DNA of 64,000 bases from Tenacibaculum discolor (GTDB lineage Bacteria > Bacteroidota > Bacteroidia > Flavobacteriales > Flavobacteriaceae), in assembly GCF_003664185.1 (NCBI RefSeq), contig NZ_RCCS01000006.1, forward strand, positions 62,001 through 126,000. The letters run 5' to 3'. The notes beneath the pieces are model-generated. The model saw only the letters and a list, made by a program, of their open reading frames with translations. It did no database searches and was not told the DNA's origin. The position numbers and the translations under genes were made by a program. This document shows, one piece after another, positions 8,968 to 18,471 of this stretch (its first letter is position 1; each line of letters opens with the position of its first letter).

Positions 8968-9594
8968 CTATTTAAATAAATCTTTAATTTCTGAAAGCAT
9001 CATGGCAGTTGCACCCCATACAATGTAATCGTTTAATTTAAAGCATGGTACCTCAATATTTTTCATGTATGAGGTTTCCATTTCTACTGAAGTTAAGTTT
9101 GAATCGTCTAATAAATCAGCTAATAAAACTTCAATAATTTCTGCAACTTCTTCATTTGGAGTAAAATGAGGTGTTTTTTCTGAAATACCTATAAATGGAG
9201 CTACTAAAAAGTTACTAGGAGGAATATAGGCGTCTGAAGTTTGTCGTATTATTTCAATAGATTTATAGTGTACACCAACTTCTTCAAAAGTTTCACGTAA
9301 AGCAGTTGTTTTTAGGTTATTATCCTCTTTATCGAACTTACCTCCAGGAAAACTTATTTGTGATGAATGTGCTCCATTATAACTGGCTCTTTCAGTAAGT
9401 AAAAAACGTGTTTGGTTATTATTGTCAGGATAAAATAACGCTAAAACAGCTGCTTTTCTAGGATTTTTACTTTGTATTAATTCTTCTGAAAAACGTGTTC
9501 TTAACTTTGGAGCTAATTTAAATTGAGATGTTAAACCACCCAGTTGCTTTTGCTGCAATCTTTCTATTTGATTGATGAAATCAGAAAAAGTCAT
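8968..9594 (-). CDS. Nudix hydrolase, coenzyme A pyrophosphatase type (NudL/NUDT7-like)
   Basis: The 208-residue protein has the CoA-pyrophosphatase layout: LLTERASYNGAHSSQISFPG leading into a Nudix box (GGKFDKEDNNLKTTALRETF with EEVGV). The upstream LxxR(A/S)xxxxxHxGQxxFPGG-like pattern is the UPF0035 signature that separates CoA-pyrophosphatases from other Nudix enzymes. A second sequence feature is YIPPSNFLVAPFIG after the box. Expected reaction: CoA to 3',5'-ADP and 4'-phosphopantetheine. It is divergent from the small membrane-protein gene at 9698. Confidence 0.8.
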   Translation of the reverse strand: MTFSDFINQIERLQQKQLGGLTSQFKLAPKLRTRFSEELIQSKNPRKAAVLALFYPDNNNQTRFLLTERASYNGAHSSQISFPGGKFDKEDNNLKTTALRETFEEVGVHYKSIEIIRQTSDAYIPPSNFLVAPFIGISEKTPHFTPNEEVAEIIEVLLADLLDDSNLTSVEMETSYMKNIEVPCFKLNDYIVWGATAMMLSEIKDLFK

Positions 9595-9697
9595 TCGTTT
9601 TTAGTATTTTAGGACAAACTTATCAATTTACAAGATAAAAGTTATAAATTTTGGCTTGAATTTTGATTTGTTAAGTGTGGAATTAATTTAATACTAA

Positions 9698-9991
9698 ATG
9701 AATAAAGAAAAAAAGTACCAAAAACTAGCATTAAGTTTATTGTTTGACGCTATTGGGTATGTATCTTATTTAATACCTGGGCTTGGAGAGTTGTCTGATA
9801 TTGTTTGGGCACCAGCATCTGCGTATATAATGACAAAAATGTATAAAGGAAATAAAGGTAAAGTAGCAGGAGCTATTGCTTTTATTGAAGAAGCAATGCC
9901 GGGGTTAGATGTTGTACCAACATTTACTCTTATGTGGTTATATACTTATGTGTTTTCTTCAAAAGAATCAAAAACTACAATTGAAGTTTAG
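9698..9991 (+). CDS. Small conserved membrane protein of unknown function
   Basis: The 97-residue protein has two hydrophobic halves that look alike: IGYVSYLIPGLGELSDIVWA (about 18-37) and IEEAMPGLDVVPTFTLMWLY (about 67-86). Both carry a (I/M)PGL turn followed by an acidic residue and a W, so it may be an internal duplication with each half dipping into or crossing the membrane. I do not recognise a named family. It is followed by a terminator shared with the convergent nuclease gene. Confidence 0.65.
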   Translation: MNKEKKYQKLALSLLFDAIGYVSYLIPGLGELSDIVWAPASAYIMTKMYKGNKGKVAGAIAFIEEAMPGLDVVPTFTLMWLYTYVFSSKESKTTIEV

Positions 9992-10014
9992 TCTTTTAAA
10001 TCGTATAAAAAAAT

Positions 10015-10044
10015 AAAGAGCTTCCAATTTTGGAAGCTCTTTTT
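10015..10044. terminator. Bidirectional terminator
   Basis: The stem aagagcttccaa/ttggaagctctt has a short loop and A/T runs on both flanks. It sits between the small membrane-protein gene and the convergent nuclease gene and can serve both. Confidence 0.85.
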
Positions 10045-10062
10045 GTATTCTATAGCTATAAA

Positions 10063-12633
10063 CTATTTTTTGATAATCTTTTTAGTAAACGATTTTTGAC
10101 CGTCGTTTACTTCAAGAATATAAATTCCGTTATTTAAGCTTGAAATGTTAAGATTGTTATGAGTAACTTTTCCTGTTAAAACTTGTTGACCTGTTAAGGT
10201 TGTAACTTTAAAAGTAGCATTTCTGTCATCTGCTAATTTAATTTTTACGAAGTCTACACTAGGGTTTGGTAAAACACTAGCATCAAAGATAGAAGCTTCA
10301 TTTCCTAACTTTCCATCAATAGTAATATTACTATCTCCTAATCCTTTTGCACTAGCACCTATGTTTACCGTATAATCTTCAACTTCACCATAAGAAAAAG
10401 TTTCACAAGGTGAAGGAGCTGCATTCCATTTCATTGATACACGCATTCTTGTAGCACCTGCTAAAGCAGAGGTAGGTACAGAAAAATTATATGATAAATT
10501 ACCAGAGCTAGATGAAGAGCCACTAACAACTTCTTCAGAAGACTCAAAAGTTCCGTTTTGGTTAAAATCAATCCAAACTTTCCAATATTCAGTGTAAGAA
10601 GAGCTAGAAAAACCTGCGCTTACTACTATAGTATTGCTTCCGTAAGGTAAATTACTAGTTAAAGAAGTAAAGTCTGCATATCCATTATTAGCACTAGTAG
10701 TATTTGAAATACCTCCGATAGCAACATTGTCAATCCATTCATAATTTACGTTATTTCCTTTAGTGCTACAGTAAGAAACTGTGTTTGCTAAAGTTGTTAC
10801 ATTTACCGTATTACTAGCTGAAGAAATATTATTAGCAGCATCTTTGGCTTTTACAGAAAAGTTATAATTTGTAGATGCTGTTAAGCCACTTACGGAATAG
10901 TTTGTGGTAGTTGCTGTTGCTATTTTAGTGCTTCCTTGATACACTTCATATCCTGTAACACCAGTATCATCTGTTGATGCTGTCCAACTTAAATTAACAG
11001 AAGTTTGTGTTATGCTAGAAGCAGCAACGTTAGTAGGAGTTGATGGAGCAGTAGTATCTGGAGTAGTAGACCCGCCATTAATGTTGTGGTTTCCCAAGCC
11101 GCTAAATGTATCTTTAGCTAAGATATCCCACTCAGAAGTTGTATAAGAACTGTTAGGAGATGTAACAGAAGATTTTCTTTGCATTGTTTTGTCTTGCGCA
11201 AATGTAGAAGAGCTATTAGGATCTCCAATTAAATCGATAAGGGTACTTCCTTTAAATAAACCAACAGCGTCGTTTCCATTAAAAGAAATTACACCTGTGT
11301 CTGTTCTGTCAGCTTTGTTAAGTATTGTGCTAGAGGCACTGCTATTAGCAATTACATAAACATTTCCATTTGTTAATTGACCACTTAAAGTTAAAGTATT
11401 AGTCCATCCGCCACCATTAGCGGCTTTTTTTAATGAATATCCAGATAAGTTTACAGTAGCTCCAGTAAAATTAGCAATTTCAATAGCTTTATTATTTGAA
11501 GAACCTTCTACATATTCAGAAATTAATAAATCTGTTGCTGTTCCACTTCCTCCACCAGAACTAGCGTTAGTTGTTACAGAAACTGAATTACTAGAAGTAG
11601 ATTCATTACCTGCTGCATCTTTGGCTTTTACAGAAAAAGTATAATTAGTAGCTGCTGTTAAACTTGTAACAGTATAGGAAGTTGAAGAGGTTGTGGTTAT
11701 TTTAGTAGCTCCATTATATACATCATATCCTGAAACACCAATATTATCTGTAGAAGCAGACCAAGTTAAATCAACTGTAGTTTCAGTAATGTTAGAAGCA
11801 GATAAGTTAGTAGGAGCAGTAGGAGCTTGGGTGTCAGAACCACTACCACCTCCAAATAAATCTTCAGCTTGAGGGCCTCCCCAAATTTCAGTAGCAAAAG
11901 CAGGATTGTCAATAAATGGATTACGATTTCCTTGAATTCCTTCTAAAATAGGATTACGTTGTTTTTCAAAGTCAGATACAGGATCATCTACATTCCATTG
12001 AATAAACAAAGCAAGCATGTTAGAGTCTGAAGCCATAGTAGCTCCAGTACCAACACCAGTAGGTAAACATTGGTTACCGTAACGTAAATACATATACATC
12101 ATCATACGGGCAACATCACCTTTCCATTCATCACCAGGGTACCAACCACCAGAAACATCACCAGCATTACCAGAGCCATCTGCAAATTTTTTGCTGCTTC
12201 TTTGAGAGTTGAAAGAAATATCAGCAGCTCTTAAATGATGCGCATCTGCACCAGGACCAGAAGTTCCTAAATTAGGATTTCCTAATGATTTAGCATATAC
12301 GTGTTCTCTGTTCCATTGTGTGCCAGCTGTACCACCGTTAGCATCCTTGTCTCTAGTTCTGTCAGTAACATAATTACCATCAGTGTCACTATATCCGTAA
12401 ATTAATAAAACTTTACTAGGATCGTTAGGATCTAAATCGGTTTGTTTTAAAGCGTTCCACACACCAGGAGTATATGATAAGTTAGTGGTATGTGTATTGA
12501 TAATTTTAGTTGCCAATTCATTTTTTAGAGCAGAACCTGATAAATTCAAGTTTACGTCGTTATAATATGAAGGGACTTGAGAAAAAATTGATAGAGAAGC
12601 TATCAATAAAAAGAAGAGTAGTTTATGTTTCAT
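10063..12633 (-). CDS. Secreted endonuclease I-family nuclease with FN3, lamin-tail, GEVED and T9SS domains
   Basis: The 856-residue protein starts with a signal peptide ([19 protein letters not shown]). Residues about 25-255 form an EndA-like endonuclease I domain with the catalytic region NREHVYAKS and the later [18 protein letters not shown]3 domain follows (about 268-355), then a lamin-tail domain ([20 protein letters not shown], about 365-505), a second FN3 (about 530-612), a GEVED domain ending in [13 protein letters not shown] (about 665-765), and a T9SS type-A sorting domain ending in KKIIKK. It should be exported through T9SS and degrade extracellular DNA or RNA for nutrients, biofilm release or evasion of DNA traps. 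The two FN3 domains are close copies of each other. Confidence 0.88.
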   Translation of the reverse strand: MKHKLLFFLLIASLSIFSQVPSYYNDVNLNLSGSALKNELATKIINTHTTNLSYTPGVWNALKQTDLDPNDPSKVLLIYGYSDTDGNYVTDRTRDKDANGGTAGTQWNREHVYAKSLGNPNLGTSGPGADAHHLRAADISFNSQRSSKKFADGSGNAGDVSGGWYPGDEWKGDVARMMMYMYLRYGNQCLPTGVGTGATMASDSNMLALFIQWNVDDPVSDFEKQRNPILEGIQGNRNPFIDNPAFATEIWGGPQAEDLFGGGSGSDTQAPTAPTNLSASNITETTVDLTWSASTDNIGVSGYDVYNGATKITTTSSTSYTVTSLTAATNYTFSVKAKDAAGNESTSSNSVSVTTNASSGGGSGTATDLLISEYVEGSSNNKAIEIANFTGATVNLSGYSLKKAANGGGWTNTLTLSGQLTNGNVYVIANSSASSTILNKADRTDTGVISFNGNDAVGLFKGSTLIDLIGDPNSSSTFAQDKTMQRKSSVTSPNSSYTTSEWDILAKDTFSGLGNHNINGGSTTPDTTAPSTPTNVAASSITQTSVNLSWTASTDDTGVTGYEVYQGSTKIATATTTNYSVSGLTASTNYNFSVKAKDAANNISSASNTVNVTTLANTVSYCSTKGNNVNYEWIDNVAIGGISNTTSANNGYADFTSLTSNLPYGSNTIVVSAGFSSSSYTEYWKVWIDFNQNGTFESSEEVVSGSSSSSGNLSYNFSVPTSALAGATRMRVSMKWNAAPSPCETFSYGEVEDYTVNIGASAKGLGDSNITIDGKLGNEASIFDASVLPNPSVDFVKIKLADDRNATFKVTTLTGQQVLTGKVTHNNLNISSLNNGIYILEVNDGQKSFTKKIIKK

Positions 12634-12774
12634 AATATTTTCTTGAAATGTTAAAATTTTGTTAACTCGTTACAAATCAATAAAAAATATAATTTTCCAA
12701 TGTTACCAAAAGGTTAATAATCAATTGTATATCTTTTGTAGAGAACTAGTTTATAGTTTTTCCTTTATTTTGCG

Positions 12775-12782
12775 TAAATTTG
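12775..12782 (+). promoter_or_regulatory. Candidate -7 promoter element for pheT
   Basis: TAAATTTG matches the Bacteroidota -7 consensus TAnnTTTG exactly, 23 bases before the pheT ATG, giving a 5' leader of about 15-20 bases. A matching -33 TTG at the ideal distance was not seen, so the call is tentative. Confidence 0.4.
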
Positions 12783-12805
12783 CACGCTAAAATTAGAGAT
12801 TGATT

Positions 12806-15232
12806 ATGAAGATATCATACAATTGGTTACAACAATTTTTACAGACAGACTGGGAGGCAGATAAAACAGGTGAGTTATTAACTGATTTAGGTCTTGAAGT
12901 TGAAGGAATAGAAACTGTAGAGAGTATTAAAGGAAGCCTTAAAGGAGTTGTCGTAGGTGAAGTTAAAACTTGTGAAAAGCATTCAAATGCAGATAAGTTA
13001 AAAGTTACCACTGTAGATTTAGGAGATGGTAACCCTGTGCAAATTGTATGTGGCGCACCAAATGTTGCAGCGGGTCAAAAAGTACCTGTAGCTACTGTTG
13101 GTACTATGTTGTATGATGAAAAAGGAGAAGGCTTTAAAATCAAAAAAGGAAAGATTAGAGGAGAAGAGAGTCACGGAATGATTTGTGCTGAAGATGAATT
13201 AGGTTTAGGACAAAGTCATGACGGAATTATGATTTTAGATGAAAGCTTAGTTCCAGGTACTCCTTGTTCAGAAGTTTTTAATATAGAAAAGGACCACGTT
13301 TTTGAAATTGGTTTAACACCAAACCGTGCAGATGCAATGAGCCATTACGGTGTTGCACGTGATTTAAGAGCTGGATTAATTCAGCAAGGAACTAATATTG
13401 AATTAATATCTCCATCAGTATCAGACTTCCATGTTGATGAGCGTACTCACAAAATCGATATCGAAATTGAAGATAAAGATTTAGCTCCTCGTTATTGTGG
13501 TATTACAATAACTGATGTAGAAGTAAAAGAATCACCAGAGTGGATTCAAAATAGGTTAAAAGCAATAGGGTTAACACCTAAAAATAATATCGTAGATATT
13601 ACAAATTATGTGTTACACGAATTAGGACAGCCATTACATGCTTTTGATGCTTCTAAAATTAGAGGTGGTAAAGTAGTCGTAAAAACTTTAGAGGAAGGAA
13701 CGAAATTTACTACTCTAGATGATGTAGAAAGAGAGTTGTTTTCTGAAGATATTATGATTTGTGATGCAGATGATAATCCATTATGTATAGGAGGTGTGTT
13801 TGGAGGAGCAAAATCAGGAGTAACAGAACATACAACTTCTATTTTCTTAGAAAGTGCTTATTTTAATCCAGTATCGGTTAGAAAAACAGCAAAACGTCAC
13901 GGATTAAACACGGATGCTTCTTTCCGTTTCGAAAGAGGAATTGATATAAATACTACAAAGTATGCTTTAAAGCGTGCTGCTTTATTAATTGAAGAATATG
14001 CAGGAGGAAAAATGTCTTCTGATATTTTAGATTTTTACCCAGTAAAGGTGGAAGATTTTGAGGTATTCTTATCGTTTGATAATGCATACAAATTAATAGG
14101 TCAAGAAATTCCGAAAGAAACAATTAAAAAGATTTTAGCTTCACTAGATATTAAAATAAATAGTGTTACTGAGGCAGGTTTAGGGTTAGTGGTACCTTCT
14201 TATAGAGTAGATGTACAACGTGAGTCGGATATTATAGAAGAGATTTTACGTGTTTATGGGTATAATAACATAGAGTTTTCTCATAAACTAAACACATCAA
14301 TTTCTTTTGATAGTGATAAAAACGTTAAGATTGAAAACATTGTAGCTGACCAATTAACGTCGATAGGTTTTAATGAAACTATGGCTAATTCGTTAACGAA
14401 AGCTGATTATATTGAGTTATCTGATAGCTTAAACGCTGACTTTAATGTTGAAATGCTTAATCCGTTGAGTAACGATTTAAAAGTAATGCGTCAATCGTTA
14501 CTATTTAGTGGTTTAGAGTCAGTTGCTTATAATATCAATAGAAAGAATAATTCATTAAAGTTTTATGAGTTCGGAAAAACGTATCATAAATACGAAAGTG
14601 GATACCAAGAAGATAAGCATTTAACATTGTTTGTTACAGGAAATAGAACACAAGATAGCTGGAAAGTTGCTTCACAAGCATCAGACTTCTTCTATGTTAA
14701 AGGAGTTGTAACAGCTTTATTAAGTCGTTTAGGAATTGATAAATTAAAGACTACTCCAACAAAATCAGATGTGTTTTCTGAAGGAATTACGTTAAGCTTA
14801 GGGAAAACTAAATTAGTAGAGTTAGGAGTTGTTAAAAGAACAATTTTAAAAGAATTTTCAATTAAACAAGAAGTATTATTTGCTGATTTTAACTGGCAAA
14901 ACATTTTAGGTTTAGTTGGTAAGAAAAAAATAAAAGTAGCTGATTTACCTAAATTTCCAGCTGTAAAGCGTGATTTAGCCTTGTTATTGGATAATAAAGT
15001 TGAATTCAAAGAGATTTATAACTTAGCATTTCAATCAGAAAGAAAGCTTTTAAAAGAAGTGGATTTGTTTGATGTATACGAAGGAGATAAATTACCAGAA
15101 GGTAAAAAATCGTATGCTGTAAGTTTTGTTTTACAAGATGAAAACAAAACATTGGCAGATAAACAAATAGATAAAATAATGCAGAAACTACAGCAAACAT
15201 TCGAAAAGAGTTTAGATGCTGTATTACGATAA
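12806..15232 (+). CDS. pheT: Phenylalanyl-tRNA synthetase beta subunit
   Basis: The 808-residue beta chain pairs with PheS to charge tRNA-Phe. The chosen ATG gives the family's usual N-terminus MKISYNWLQQF; an upstream TTG at 12800 would add only two residues and is not supported. Domains in order: OB-fold EMAP-like tRNA-binding domain (about 40-155, VVGEVKTCEKHSNADKLKV), B3/B4 editing domain (about 215-385, NNIVDITNYVLHELGQPLHAFD), B5 domain (about 400-475), the inactive synthetase-like core (to about 700), and the FDX-anticodon-binding domain at the end (PKFPAVKRDLALLL). Full length. A terminator follows 6 bases after the stop. pheS is not in the window. Confidence 0.97.
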   Translation: MKISYNWLQQFLQTDWEADKTGELLTDLGLEVEGIETVESIKGSLKGVVVGEVKTCEKHSNADKLKVTTVDLGDGNPVQIVCGAPNVAAGQKVPVATVGTMLYDEKGEGFKIKKGKIRGEESHGMICAEDELGLGQSHDGIMILDESLVPGTPCSEVFNIEKDHVFEIGLTPNRADAMSHYGVARDLRAGLIQQGTNIELISPSVSDFHVDERTHKIDIEIEDKDLAPRYCGITITDVEVKESPEWIQNRLKAIGLTPKNNIVDITNYVLHELGQPLHAFDASKIRGGKVVVKTLEEGTKFTTLDDVERELFSEDIMICDADDNPLCIGGVFGGAKSGVTEHTTSIFLESAYFNPVSVRKTAKRHGLNTDASFRFERGIDINTTKYALKRAALLIEEYAGGKMSSDILDFYPVKVEDFEVFLSFDNAYKLIGQEIPKETIKKILASLDIKINSVTEAGLGLVVPSYRVDVQRESDIIEEILRVYGYNNIEFSHKLNTSISFDSDKNVKIENIVADQLTSIGFNETMANSLTKADYIELSDSLNADFNVEMLNPLSNDLKVMRQSLLFSGLESVAYNINRKNNSLKFYEFGKTYHKYESGYQEDKHLTLFVTGNRTQDSWKVASQASDFFYVKGVVTALLSRLGIDKLKTTPTKSDVFSEGITLSLGKTKLVELGVVKRTILKEFSIKQEVLFADFNWQNILGLVGKKKIKVADLPKFPAVKRDLALLLDNKVEFKEIYNLAFQSERKLLKEVDLFDVYEGDKLPEGKKSYAVSFVLQDENKTLADKQIDKIMQKLQQTFEKSLDAVLR

Positions 15233-15237
15233 TTCAG

Positions 15238-15262
15238 AAGCTCCATTTATGGAGCTTTTTTT
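15238..15262 (+). terminator. pheT terminator
   Basis: The 8-bp stem aagctcca/tggagctt with loop ttta is followed by a T run, six bases after the pheT stop. Confidence 0.85.
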
Positions 15263-15296
15263 ATATTTAATAAATAAGACAAACTAAAATAAACTG

Positions 15297-16331
15297 ATGT
15301 ACAAATTACTTATTCGTCCAATTTTTTTTCTTTTTGATCCTGAAAAAATTCATCATTTTACATTTTCATTGGTAAAGTTTTTATCAAAAATACCAGGAGT
15401 GCCTTCTATTTTTAGAGGAATGTATCAAATAAAAGATAAAAAGTTAGAACGTAACTTATTTGGGCTAACTTTTAAAAACCCTGTAGGATTAGCAGCAGGG
15501 TTTGACAAAAATGCAGTGTTGTATAATGAACTGGCTAATTTTGGATTTGGTTTTGTTGAAATAGGTACAGTAACACCAAAAGGTCAAGTAGGAAACCCAA
15601 AAAAGCGTTTATTCCGTTTAAAAGATGATAAGGGAATTATCAATCGAATGGGTTTTAATAATGAAGGTTTAGAAGAAGCAATTGAACAATTAAAAAAGAA
15701 TAAAGGAAAAATAATTATTGGTGGAAATATTGGTAAGAATACGAATACAGCTCCTGAAAATTATACAGAAGACTATGTAGCGTGTTTTAAAGGATTACAT
15801 CCGTATGTAGATTATTTTGTGCTTAATGTAAGTTGTCCAAATGTATCTAGTCATGCAAAACTTGAAGATGCTGATTACTTAAAGGAACTAATTACTGAAG
15901 TTCAAAAGTTAAACAACGCTGAAGCACAACAAAAACCTATCTTATTAAAGATTGCGCCAGACTTAAATAATCAACAGTTAGACGAAATTATTGAGTTGGT
16001 TGCTAACACCAAGATTGATGGAGTAATAGCGTCGAATACTTCAGTAAATAGAGATAATTTAAAAGCTTCTAAAGAGCGTTTACAAGAAATAGGTAATGGA
16101 GGAGTAAGCGGACAACCAGTTAAAGATAGAAGTACGAGGGTGATTAAGTATTTAGCAGATAATTCTAATAAAGCATTTCCTATAATTGGAGTAGGAGGTA
16201 TCCATTCTGAAAAAGATGCTTTAGAAAAGCTTAAAGCAGGTGCAGACTTAGTACAAATTTATACAGGCTTTATTTATGAAGGACCAAGCTTGGTAAAAAG
16301 AATCAATAAAGCTATTTTAGCTGAAAGTTAA
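15297..16331 (+). CDS. pyrD: Dihydroorotate dehydrogenase (quinone), class 2
   Basis: The 344-residue enzyme oxidises dihydroorotate to orotate in pyrimidine synthesis and passes electrons to menaquinone at the inner membrane. Class 2 features: the N-terminal amphipathic membrane-binding extension ([20 protein letters not shown]), [12 protein letters not shown] (FMN-binding), the catalytic serine region [18 protein letters not shown] with the FMN-binding Lys, the GGVSGQPV loop and the GVGGI phosphate-binding loop. Length fits. The LysE gene starts 3 bases after the stop, so they are likely co-transcribed. Confidence 0.96.
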   Translation: MYKLLIRPIFFLFDPEKIHHFTFSLVKFLSKIPGVPSIFRGMYQIKDKKLERNLFGLTFKNPVGLAAGFDKNAVLYNELANFGFGFVEIGTVTPKGQVGNPKKRLFRLKDDKGIINRMGFNNEGLEEAIEQLKKNKGKIIIGGNIGKNTNTAPENYTEDYVACFKGLHPYVDYFVLNVSCPNVSSHAKLEDADYLKELITEVQKLNNAEAQQKPILLKIAPDLNNQQLDEIIELVANTKIDGVIASNTSVNRDNLKASKERLQEIGNGGVSGQPVKDRSTRVIKYLADNSNKAFPIIGVGGIHSEKDALEKLKAGADLVQIYTGFIYEGPSLVKRINKAILAES

Positions 16332-16334
16332 TTT

Positions 16335-16949
16335 ATGCTAGAAACTCTCATTTCTTTTGTATTTGCTACGGCTACTTTAGCTATTTCGCCAGGACCTGAT
16401 AATATTTTTGTGTTGACACAAAGTATCGTCAATGGAAAAAAATATGGGTTAGCCACGGTTGCTGGTTTAATGACGGGATGTATTATTCATACAACTTTGG
16501 TTGCTTTTGGAGTTTCAGAAATCATAAAACAAAATCCCAATTTATTTTTTATTATTAAGTTATTTGGAGCAGGATATTTACTGTACTTAGCTTTTCAAGT
16601 GTATAAAAGTGATGCTAATATTGCTTTTTCAACAGAAAATGTACAGAAAAAATCAACACTACAATTATTCAAAACAGGTTTTTGGATGAATGTGCTAAAC
16701 CCCAAGGTTACAATTTTCTTTTTGGCGTTTTTCCCACAGTTTTTGTTTTCTGACACCTTGTCAAACGTTATTCAGTTTTATGTATTAGGAGGTCTGTTTA
16801 TACTAACGTCATTTTTTATATTTTCTTCAATAGCTATTTTAGCAGGAAAAATTTCCGATTATATCAAACAGCACAATAAAGTAGGAATATACTTAAAGTG
16901 GGCTCAGATTGTAGTGTTTGTAGGTATTGCTCTGTTGATTTTATTATAG
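16335..16949 (+). CDS. LysE/RhtB-family amino-acid exporter
   Basis: The 204-residue membrane protein has about six hydrophobic segments and the family N-terminus SPGPDNIFVLTQSIVNGKKYGL, with GAGYLLYLAFQVYK and the later WMNVLNPKVTIFFLAFFPQF, all diagnostic of LysE-type translocators. It probably exports an amino acid or homoserine lactone-like compound by proton antiport; the substrate cannot be read from sequence. It follows pyrD by three bases. Confidence 0.88.
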   Translation: MLETLISFVFATATLAISPGPDNIFVLTQSIVNGKKYGLATVAGLMTGCIIHTTLVAFGVSEIIKQNPNLFFIIKLFGAGYLLYLAFQVYKSDANIAFSTENVQKKSTLQLFKTGFWMNVLNPKVTIFFLAFFPQFLFSDTLSNVIQFYVLGGLFILTSFFIFSSIAILAGKISDYIKQHNKVGIYLKWAQIVVFVGIALLILL

Positions 16950-17061
16950 TTAAAGCTTTTTTGTAAAAAATAGGATAAATACTAGTTGTTATTACTCCTG
17001 TATAGGTATTTATAATGTATCTTTAACTAATTTTAAATCAGGTATTTACTAATAAAACACG

Positions 17062-17622
17062 ATGAAGCTATATGTAAAGTATATGGTAAGTTTAAGGTGC
17101 AAACTAATGGTTAAACAAGAGTTGCAAAAACTTGGACTTCATTATACCAATATTGAGCTTGGTTTGGTTGAAACTCAAGAAAAACTTACTGAAAAACAAA
17201 AAGAACAGTTAAAATCTAATTTAGCAGTTTCTGGCTTGGAGTTATTAGATGATAAAAAAAGTATTCTCATTGATAAGATAAAGAACACAATTATTAATAT
17301 GATACACTATTCAGAGGAAGTACCTAAGGTTAATTACTCTGATTTTATTAGTGAAAAATTAGGATATGATTATACGTATTTATCCAACTTGTTTTCAGAG
17401 GTTAAGGGGATTACAATTCAGCATTTTATTATAAAACATAAAATAGAAAAAGCCAAGGAACTTATACTTTATGATGAGTTAAATCTTACTGAGATTTCTT
17501 ACAGATTGCACTATAGTAGTGTGGCTCATTTATCTAATCAGTTTAAAAAAATAACAGGACATTCACCTTCTTATTTTAAAAAAACAGGAAAAAAGAGAAG
17601 TAAAAACCTTGAAAATCTGTGA
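17062..17622 (+). CDS. AraC-family regulator with HMA-like N-terminal domain
   Basis: The 186-residue protein has an N-terminal alpha/beta part (about 1-75: MKLYVKYMVSLRCKLMVKQE, LGLHYTNIELGLVE) shaped like a heavy-metal-associated or ferredoxin-like fold, but with one Cys rather than CxxC, so classical metal binding is doubtful. The C-terminal half is a double helix-turn-helix of the AraC type (about 85-180), with LGYDYTYLSNLFSEVKGITI and the LTEISYRLHYSSVAHLSNQF second helix pair. This compact family is widespread in Bacteroidota. Its stop codon lies inside the first copy of a repeated two-box motif that also precedes the cupin gene, so it is the natural candidate to bind there (inference). 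Confidence 0.85.
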   Translation: MKLYVKYMVSLRCKLMVKQELQKLGLHYTNIELGLVETQEKLTEKQKEQLKSNLAVSGLELLDDKKSILIDKIKNTIINMIHYSEEVPKVNYSDFISEKLGYDYTYLSNLFSEVKGITIQHFIIKHKIEKAKELILYDELNLTEISYRLHYSSVAHLSNQFKKITGHSPSYFKKTGKKRSKNLENL

Positions 17623-17653
17623 TTTATGTAATATAATACTTTGATTATGTAAT
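17616..17653 (+). promoter_or_regulatory. Two-box repeated operator motif, copy A (upstream of csbD-like gene)
   Basis: TCTGTGATTTATGTAAT begins at 17616 and a second TATGTAAT begins at 17646, exactly 21 bases (two helical turns) after the first TATGTAAT at 17625. Copy B at 18027 has the same arrangement. A further single TATGTAAT at 17712-17719 abuts the start codon of the next gene. Paired direct repeats two turns apart are the usual binding layout of AraC proteins. Confidence 0.6.
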
Positions 17654-17720
17654 AGAATTAGTGTTATTTAGAACCATCTTTGTATAAATGTAATTCAGCA
17701 TTATTTTAAATTATGTAATC

Positions 17721-17957
17721 ATGGAAACCGAAAACAAAGGAGAGCAGAAAAAAACAAATGAGTTTTTTAAATTTAGTGGAGATTGGGGTAAACAGTCTAA
17801 AGCATTAAAGGATAAGTATCCTAAATTAACAGAAGAAGATGTGAAATTTGAATCAGGAAGAGAAGTAGATTTATTTAAAAGACTAGAAACTAAACTACAT
17901 AAGGATCGTGGTGAGGTAATAGGTATTTTAAAGGCTAACTACCAAGCTACTCTTTAA
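17721..17957 (+). CDS. CsbD-like small stress-response protein
   Basis: The 78-residue hydrophilic, charged protein has the CsbD-like helical pattern: FFKFSGDWGKQSKALKDKYP, LTEEDVKFESGREVDLF and LHKDRGEVIGILK, matching the family order of W-x-Q-xK, LTxxD, xGxxxEL and a final helix. Proteins of this group are abundant, small and induced by general stress, but their molecular role is unknown. It lies between the AraC regulator and the cupin gene, preceded by motif copy A, and ends at its own terminator. Confidence 0.7.
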   Translation: METENKGEQKKTNEFFKFSGDWGKQSKALKDKYPKLTEEDVKFESGREVDLFKRLETKLHKDRGEVIGILKANYQATL

Positions 17958-17988
17958 AACTAGTTTTTATAATAATCATTAATAAAAG

Positions 17989-18017
17989 AATCGTTTTAGC
18001 TCAAAACGATTTTTTTT
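17989..18017 (+). terminator. Terminator after the csbD-like gene
   Basis: The stem aatcgtttt/aaaacgatt with a 5-base loop is followed by a long T run. It ends the csbD-like transcript before motif copy B, so the cupin gene needs its own promoter. Confidence 0.8.
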
Positions 18018-18026
18018 ATATAAAAA

Positions 18027-18064
18027 TCTGTGATATATGTAATTTAAAGTAGGTTTTATGTAAT
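18027..18064 (+). promoter_or_regulatory. Two-box repeated operator motif, copy B (upstream of cupin gene)
   Basis: TCTGTGATATATGTAAT begins at 18027; the two TATGTAAT boxes start at 18036 and 18057, again 21 bases apart as in copy A, and the first box matches copy A at 16 of 17 positions while the sequence between boxes differs. That conservation pattern is what a protein-binding site would show. Confidence 0.6.
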
Positions 18065-18118
18065 AAATAATTGATCATTTCAACGTAACTTATAGTTCAA
18101 TTTTAACCTTTATATTAC

Positions 18119-18448
18119 ATGAAAAATGATGAATTTAAGAAGTTGATAAGTTATAATATAAAAGATAAGTTACATTATGTTTCGAACACTATAGTAATTG
18201 AACATATATCATACGCTGAAACAAACGATATTATAGTACTAGCTTTGGATTATGGTAAAATATATAAGCCAGAGCCAACTCCTTTTTCAACATTTATTCA
18301 AGTTATAGAAGGATCAGCAGAAGTATTGGTAGATGAAGTATTTACTAACTTGCAAAATGGAGACTCTATGATTATACCAGGAAATACAGCAAGCACAATT
18401 GAAGCTCATCAAAGGTTTAAAATGCTCTCTATTATTTTAAAAAAATAA
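18119..18448 (+). CDS. Cupin-fold protein
   Basis: The 109-residue protein is a single small beta-barrel of the cupin type: FSTFIQVIEGSAEVLVDEVF, LQNGDSMIIPGNTASTIEA and FKMLSIILKK give the strand order and the G(X)5-7PxG turn of cupin motif 1-2. The His/Glu metal ligands normally seen are mostly absent, only the H in EAHQRF remaining, so it may bind a ligand without metal. It is under its own repeated motif (copy B). The role is inferred to be stress-related from its neighbours. Confidence 0.7.
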   Translation: MKNDEFKKLISYNIKDKLHYVSNTIVIEHISYAETNDIIVLALDYGKIYKPEPTPFSTFIQVIEGSAEVLVDEVFTNLQNGDSMIIPGNTASTIEAHQRFKMLSIILKK

Positions 18449-18471
18449 CAAATGATTTTTTATCATGTCTT

